A DNA stretch of 8,983 nucleotides from Mageeibacillus sp. UBA5770. Its GTDB lineage: Bacteria > Bacillota_A > Clostridia > Saccharofermentanales > Saccharofermentanaceae. The notes beneath the pieces were generated by a model. That model worked only from the letters and a program-made list of their open reading frames with translations, had not been told where the DNA came from and searched no databases. The stretch spans positions 14,771 through 23,753 of the forward strand of contig DIEQ01000108.1 in assembly GCA_002418705.1 (NCBI GenBank). The letters are read 5' to 3'. Both the position numbers and the translations under genes were made by a program. This document shows, piece by piece, positions 6,164 to 8,983 of the stretch. Positions within the stretch are counted from its first letter, which is position 1, and the number at the start of each line of letters is the position of its first letter.

Positions 6164-6619
6164 ATGAGTACAATACTGATAAAGAACGCCAGGGCGATCA
6201 TTACGGTTGATGATGCAGACAGGATATTATGGGATTCTAACATCCTGATAGACGGCAGCGAAATCACGTACATTATGCATCGCTTAAGCTTTGGACGCAA
6301 AGCCCCAACCGGATATGATCTTTTAAAGATTGCAACACGGGGAAGTGCGTCCATACTTGGCAGAAATGATATTGGAAGTCTACAGGTTGGAAAAGCAGCA
6401 GATCTTTTCATGATTGACATGTCGCTTTTGGAACTCACCGGAGCGCTGCGTGATCCCGGCAGTCTATTTGGCACATTAGGCTATTCAAGACCTGCGAAGA
6501 TGGTTATGGTTAACGGACAGATAGCCTCGGAGAATGGTGTGCTGACTGGAATTGACGAACAGGTCATACGCGAAAAGGCAGAAAAGTTAGCGGCAAATTT
6601 AGTAAATGCCGCTACATGA
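6164..6619 (+). pseudogene. Amidohydrolase remnant (8-oxoguanine deaminase / SsnA type), catalytic core deleted
   Basis: The 151-residue reading frame joins the two ends of a protein normally about 450 residues long. Residues 1-37 (starting MSTILIKNARAIITVDD) are the N-terminal beta-sandwich strand set of TRZ/ATZ-type amidohydrolases. From about residue 38 (near 6275) it continues with the C-terminus: RLSFGRKAPTGYDLLKIATR, SILGRNDIGSLQVGKAADLF, then DPGSLFGTLGYSR and VNGQIASENGVL. That tail closely resembles 8-oxoguanine deaminase and related purine or hydroxyatrazine hydrolases. The roughly 300 residues between, holding the HxH, His, His and Asp metal ligands of the TIM barrel, are gone. The junction is in frame, so a short protein could still be made, but it cannot be a hydrolase. 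It lies between msrC and the MoeA-like gene with normal operon spacing and a GAGG ribosome binding site. Confidence 0.85.
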
Positions 6620-6653
6620 GATAATCCGATTGAAGTCTCACAGAGGAGAACAT

Positions 6654-7682
6654 ATGAAGCAAATTAATACCACGGAAGCTGTCGGACATGTCCTGTGCCA
6701 TGATATCACCCAGATCATCAAGGGGGTTACCAAGGACGTTCGATTCAGGAAGGGACATATAGTCACACAAGAAGACATTCCCGTGCTGCTTTCCATGGGT
6801 AAGGACCATTTGTTTGTATGGGAAAAGCAGGAAGGAATGCTGCACGAGAACGAAGCAGCTCAGATACTTTATGCCATGTGCAGCAATGAACATATGCGGC
6901 CTTCACCTGTAAAAGAGGGGAAAATCGATCTCTTTGCAGAGATTGACGGTTTGTTTAAGGTGGATGTAGCCCGGTTGAACCGCATCAATGCATTGGGGGA
7001 AATGATGATAGCCACCCGGCACACGAATTTTGCCGTGACAAAAGGCGATAAACTGGCCGGAACCCGCATTATTCCGCTTGTCATTGAAAAGGAAAAGATG
7101 GACAGGGCCGTAGAGGCTGCAGGTCCCGAGCCGCTCTTGAAGCTCCTGCCCTTCGGGCATAAGACAGCAGCGATCGTTACAACCGGAAATGAAGTCTATC
7201 ATGGCCGTATCCAGGATGCATTCGGTCCGGTGATCCGCGGAAAACTCTCGGAATTCGATGTTGACGTGATCGGTCAGACCATAGTAGACGACAGCACAGA
7301 AAAGATTACGCATACCATCATCGACTATATCGACCGGGGAGCCGAGATGATTATCTGTACCGGAGGAATGAGTGTGGATCCGGATGATACCACTCCCTCG
7401 GCGATTAAAAATACAGGCGCTGAAATCATTTCGTATGGGGCGCCGGTGCTTCCCGGAGCCATGTTTTTGCTGGCATATTATACAGCCGGCGGAAAAACCA
7501 TCCCGATACTCGGCTTGCCCGGCTGTGTCATGTATTCCAAACGAACGATTTTCGACCTTATTCTCCCCCGGATTATGGCAGGTGAGGTCCTTGCTGCTGA
7601 AGATCTCTCAAGTCTCGGCCACGGCGGACTCTGCCTGAGCTGTCCGGTCTGTACTTTTCCCAACTGTAGTTTCGGCAAATAA
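6654..7682 (+). CDS. MoeA-like molybdopterin-binding protein with Cys-rich tail
   Basis: I chose ATG 6654 because GAGGAG lies a few bases ahead and the sequence from there (MKQINTTEAVGHVLCHDIT) is the standard start of the family; an in-frame ATG at 6606 overlaps the previous gene. The 342-residue product has a MoeA-like N-terminal part (LCHDITQI; FRKGHIVTQEDIPVLLSMG) and a MoaB/Mog-type molybdopterin-binding domain with TTGNEV (176-181), CTGGMSVDPDDTTPS (235-249) and GLPGCVMY (287-294). It lacks MoeA's usual C-terminal domain IV and instead ends with cysteines at 327, 330, 333 and 338 (CLSCPVCTFPNC), which could bind zinc or an Fe-S cluster. Proteins of this type accompany molybdenum hydroxylases in clostridia, often with amidohydrolases of purine breakdown; the remnant just upstream fits. 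A role in molybdenum cofactor maturation is inferred. No hydroxylase gene is in the window. Confidence 0.85.
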   Translation: MKQINTTEAVGHVLCHDITQIIKGVTKDVRFRKGHIVTQEDIPVLLSMGKDHLFVWEKQEGMLHENEAAQILYAMCSNEHMRPSPVKEGKIDLFAEIDGLFKVDVARLNRINALGEMMIATRHTNFAVTKGDKLAGTRIIPLVIEKEKMDRAVEAAGPEPLLKLLPFGHKTAAIVTTGNEVYHGRIQDAFGPVIRGKLSEFDVDVIGQTIVDDSTEKITHTIIDYIDRGAEMIICTGGMSVDPDDTTPSAIKNTGAEIISYGAPVLPGAMFLLAYYTAGGKTIPILGLPGCVMYSKRTIFDLILPRIMAGEVLAAEDLSSLGHGGLCLSCPVCTFPNCSFGK

Positions 7683-7717
7683 TTCAGCTGATACATCCCT
7701 GCAGGGAAAGGAAATAT

Positions 7718-8302
7718 ATGTGGAATGATCTTTTCAACACAATCGCACCTGTTTACGGACTGTTTTTCGATTATCAGGTGAAAAATTTCAGGAAAGTCCT
7801 GGATACCGCCAATGGCCATTTTGATATTCCGGCAGGTACAAGCTTTCTGGATATCGGGTGCGGTACAGGCGCGCTCAGCCATGCACTCTTAGAGCACGGT
7901 TATCATGTTACGGGAGTTGATGCGGCACCACAGATGATTAATCAGGCCCAAGAGAGAAATACCGGTAATTTCAAAAATTATGTTGTTGGCGATGTGCTGA
8001 AAGGCCTGCCTTTTGCAGACAGCAGTTTTGATGTTGTAATTGCATCTTATGTTGCCCACGGTATGAAGGAAGCAGATAGAAAAGTGCTCTACACGGAGGC
8101 CTCCCGGCTTGCGAAGAATATGATCGTATTTCATGACTATAATAAAAAACGATCCATTGGAAGCGATTTTATTGAATGGCTGGAGGGCGGCGACTATTTC
8201 CGTTTCATAAAAATTGTCGAATCCGAATTGAAAGAAGCTTTGGGTAATGTCGAGGTACTTGACGTCGCACGAAAATCCGCTTTGTATATTATTAAAAAAT
8301 AG
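7718..8302 (+). CDS. Class I SAM-dependent methyltransferase
   Basis: A 194-residue Rossmann-fold methyltransferase of the Methyltransf_11/25 kind. Motif I is FLDIGCGTG (43-51), the acidic end of strand 2 is VTGVDAAPQM (64-73), motif II-like GDVLKGLPF (91-99) precedes FDVVIAS (104-110), and a C-terminal strand (SALYIIKK) closes the fold. The N-terminus (MWNDLFNTIAPVYGLFFDYQ) resembles UbiE-like small-molecule methyltransferases. The substrate cannot be told. AAAGGA lies about eight bases before the start, and the gene follows the MoeA-like gene by 35 bases on the same strand. The arsenic operon starts just downstream; an ArsM-type arsenite methyltransferase was considered, but this protein is too short and lacks the conserved ArsM cysteines. 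Confidence 0.88.
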   Translation: MWNDLFNTIAPVYGLFFDYQVKNFRKVLDTANGHFDIPAGTSFLDIGCGTGALSHALLEHGYHVTGVDAAPQMINQAQERNTGNFKNYVVGDVLKGLPFADSSFDVVIASYVAHGMKEADRKVLYTEASRLAKNMIVFHDYNKKRSIGSDFIEWLEGGDYFRFIKIVESELKEALGNVEVLDVARKSALYIIKK

Positions 8303-8366
8303 AAAATTCCGTCAACCCTTATAAATAATCGTGAATCCCGTAACGCAGATTTTACAGAACGACACA

Positions 8367-8395
8367 TTGACAATTTTCGATTTGACAAATACAAT
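8367..8395 (+). promoter_or_regulatory. Promoter of the arsR-acr3 operon
   Basis: Perfect TTGACA (8367-8372), a 17-base spacer and TACAAT (8390-8395, five of six) make a strong sigma-A promoter 40 bases ahead of arsR. A second TTGACA (8382-8387) lies within the spacer but has no well-placed -10. Confidence 0.75.
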
Positions 8396-8417
8396 GAATA
8401 TATCGAATAAATTCGAT
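8376..8417. promoter_or_regulatory. ArsR operator: palindrome plus a third half-site
   Basis: ATCGAAT-AA-ATTCGAT (8402-8417) is a perfect 7-2-7 inverted repeat just downstream of the -10. A third half-site, TTCGAT, lies upstream at 8376-8381 inside the promoter spacer and also pairs with ATCGAA at 8402-8407 across 20 bases. ArsR/SmtB dimers bind such palindromes over promoters and release them on binding As(III). The bracketing of the -10 supports autorepression by the adjacent ArsR; binding itself is inferred. Confidence 0.65.
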
Positions 8418-8434
8418 GTAAGGAGGCTGCGATA

Positions 8435-8749
8435 ATGATAAATCACGAAACGGATGCGAGGATGTTCAAGGCGTTTTGCGATGAGAATCGTCTGATGATC
8501 CTGTCGCTTCTAAGAAGCGGTGAAAAGTGTGCCTGCGTTATTTTGGAAGAGCTTGATATTGCACAGTCGACTCTTTCTCATCATATGAAAATCCTCTGTG
8601 ACAGCGGAATTGTCGAAGGCAGAAAAGATGGAAAGTGGACACATTATTCCATTTCTGCGGTGGGCTGTGCGACGGCTGAGAATCGATTGCGTGAGCTGAC
8701 TGCCGTAACGAATAATTGCGAGTGTATCGGCGATTGTCTGTGTAAGTGA
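8435..8749 (+). CDS. arsR: ArsR-family arsenite-responsive repressor
   Basis: A 104-residue winged-helix repressor of the ArsR/SmtB family that releases its operator when As(III) or Sb(III) binds. The fold shows FCDENRLMILSLL (14-26), the metal-site segment CACVILEEL (C32, C34; compare CVCDL in classical ArsR), the recognition helix QSTLSHHMKILCDSGIV (44-60) and the wing REGKW-like GRKDGKWTHYSI (62-73). The C-terminus is unusually Cys-rich: C95, C97, C101 and C103 in the last ten residues, possible extra arsenic ligands. AAGGAGG (8420-8426) fixes the start. It is first in an operon with acr3, which follows after 26 bases. Confidence 0.93.
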   Translation: MINHETDARMFKAFCDENRLMILSLLRSGEKCACVILEELDIAQSTLSHHMKILCDSGIVEGRKDGKWTHYSISAVGCATAENRLRELTAVTNNCECIGDCLCK

Positions 8750-8775
8750 GCTGAATTAAAAAAGGAGATATAAGA

Positions 8776-8983
8776 ATGGAAAAGGAAAAACTGCAGGGGA
8801 TTGGCTTTTTTGAAAAATACTTAAGTATCTGGGTCATCATATGCATGGCGATCGGTGTAATGATCGGAAAGTATCTGCCGGGAGTTCCCGACTTTCTAGG
8901 ACGGTTTGAGTACGCACAGGTGTCGATTCCGATTGCAATCCTCATCTGGCTTATGATTTATCCGATGATGATGAAGGTTGATT
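8776..8983 (+). CDS. acr3: Acr3-type arsenite efflux permease, 3' end outside the window
   Basis: The first 69 codons are present, too short to stand out by length alone but clear by content. AAAGGAGA lies a few bases before ATG 8776. FFEKYLSIWVIICMAIGVMI is the first membrane helix, followed by GKYLPGVPDFLGRFEYAQVS and the second helix IPIAILIWLMIYPMMMKV. This order is the conserved N-terminus of Acr3 (bile acid:Na+ symporter superfamily, ten helices), which exports As(OH)3 or arsenite in exchange for protons. Co-transcribed with arsR. The rest of the gene, and any arsenate reductase, lies beyond the window. Confidence 0.93.
   Translation, partial: MEKEKLQGIGFFEKYLSIWVIICMAIGVMIGKYLPGVPDFLGRFEYAQVSIPIAILIWLMIYPMMMKVD

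Noticed and set aside
6016..6474. 152-codon minus-strand frame over msrC and the amidohydrolase remnant
   Set aside because: Both plus-strand genes have recognisable motifs here; the antisense product does not.
7718..8302. ArsM arsenite methyltransferase next to the ars operon
   Set aside because: The protein has no cysteine pattern like ArsM and is shorter; it belongs by spacing to the upstream run, and the ars operon has its own promoter.
8538..8945. 135-codon minus-strand frame over arsR and acr3
   Set aside because: It is antisense to conserved ArsR and Acr3 sequence with proper ribosome binding sites.
1..8983. CRISPR array, transposase, integrase, tRNA or riboswitch
   Set aside because: I saw no spaced direct repeats, no mobile-element genes or terminal inverted repeats, no tRNA-like cloverleaf and no recognisable riboswitch in the gaps.

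Overview
The window looks like chromosomal DNA of an anaerobic or microaerophilic member of the Clostridia, possibly Lachnospiraceae-like. The signs are consistent GGAGG-type ribosome binding sites, sigma-A-type promoters, rubrerythrin, an Ala/Thr-rich PstS lipoprotein, a MoeA-like molybdopterin-binding protein and an ArsR/Acr3 pair. Species cannot be told from the sequence.

Layout. (1) 1-1480: the 3' part of a MORN-repeat protein, overlapped by ATGA with an unrecognised two-helix membrane protein. (2) 1567-3771: a peroxide-defence locus. A promoter overlaps a 15-bp palindrome and is followed by a wrecked Fur/PerR-family repressor gene (1673-1921). A broken haem catalase gene starts one base after that gene's stop (1923-3225), and an intact rubrerythrin follows (3277-3771). 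(3) 3844-4865: a strong hairpin between convergent genes, then pstS on the minus strand without pstCAB beside it. (4) 4866-5646: a gene-poor stretch with coding-like scraps, a possible small gene spread over three frames (5160-5443) and a good terminator (5460-5497). (5) 5647-8302: a same-strand run of free methionine-(R)-sulfoxide reductase (GAF), an amidohydrolase collapsed to its two ends (8-oxoguanine deaminase/SsnA type), a MoeA-like protein with a Cys-rich tail, and a SAM methyltransferase. (6) 8367-8983: an arsenic resistance operon with promoter, operator half-sites, arsR and the start of acr3.

How the genes relate. perR and catalase would have formed a self-regulated peroxide operon, with rubrerythrin behind it. 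Both are now dead by several independent lesions, leaving rubrerythrin as the only intact peroxide-handling gene in view. The amidohydrolase and MoeA-like genes resemble pieces of a purine/molybdenum-hydroxylase cluster, and the amidohydrolase has lost its whole catalytic core.

The most notable feature is the style of decay. Three unrelated genes (perR, catalase, amidohydrolase) keep both recognisable ends but have lost internal blocks, while intact genes lie between them. I see no convincing new defence or mobile system. The real interest is this patchy internal-deletion decay, the unusual cysteine layout of the GAF reductase, and the small unrecognised locus at 5160-5443.
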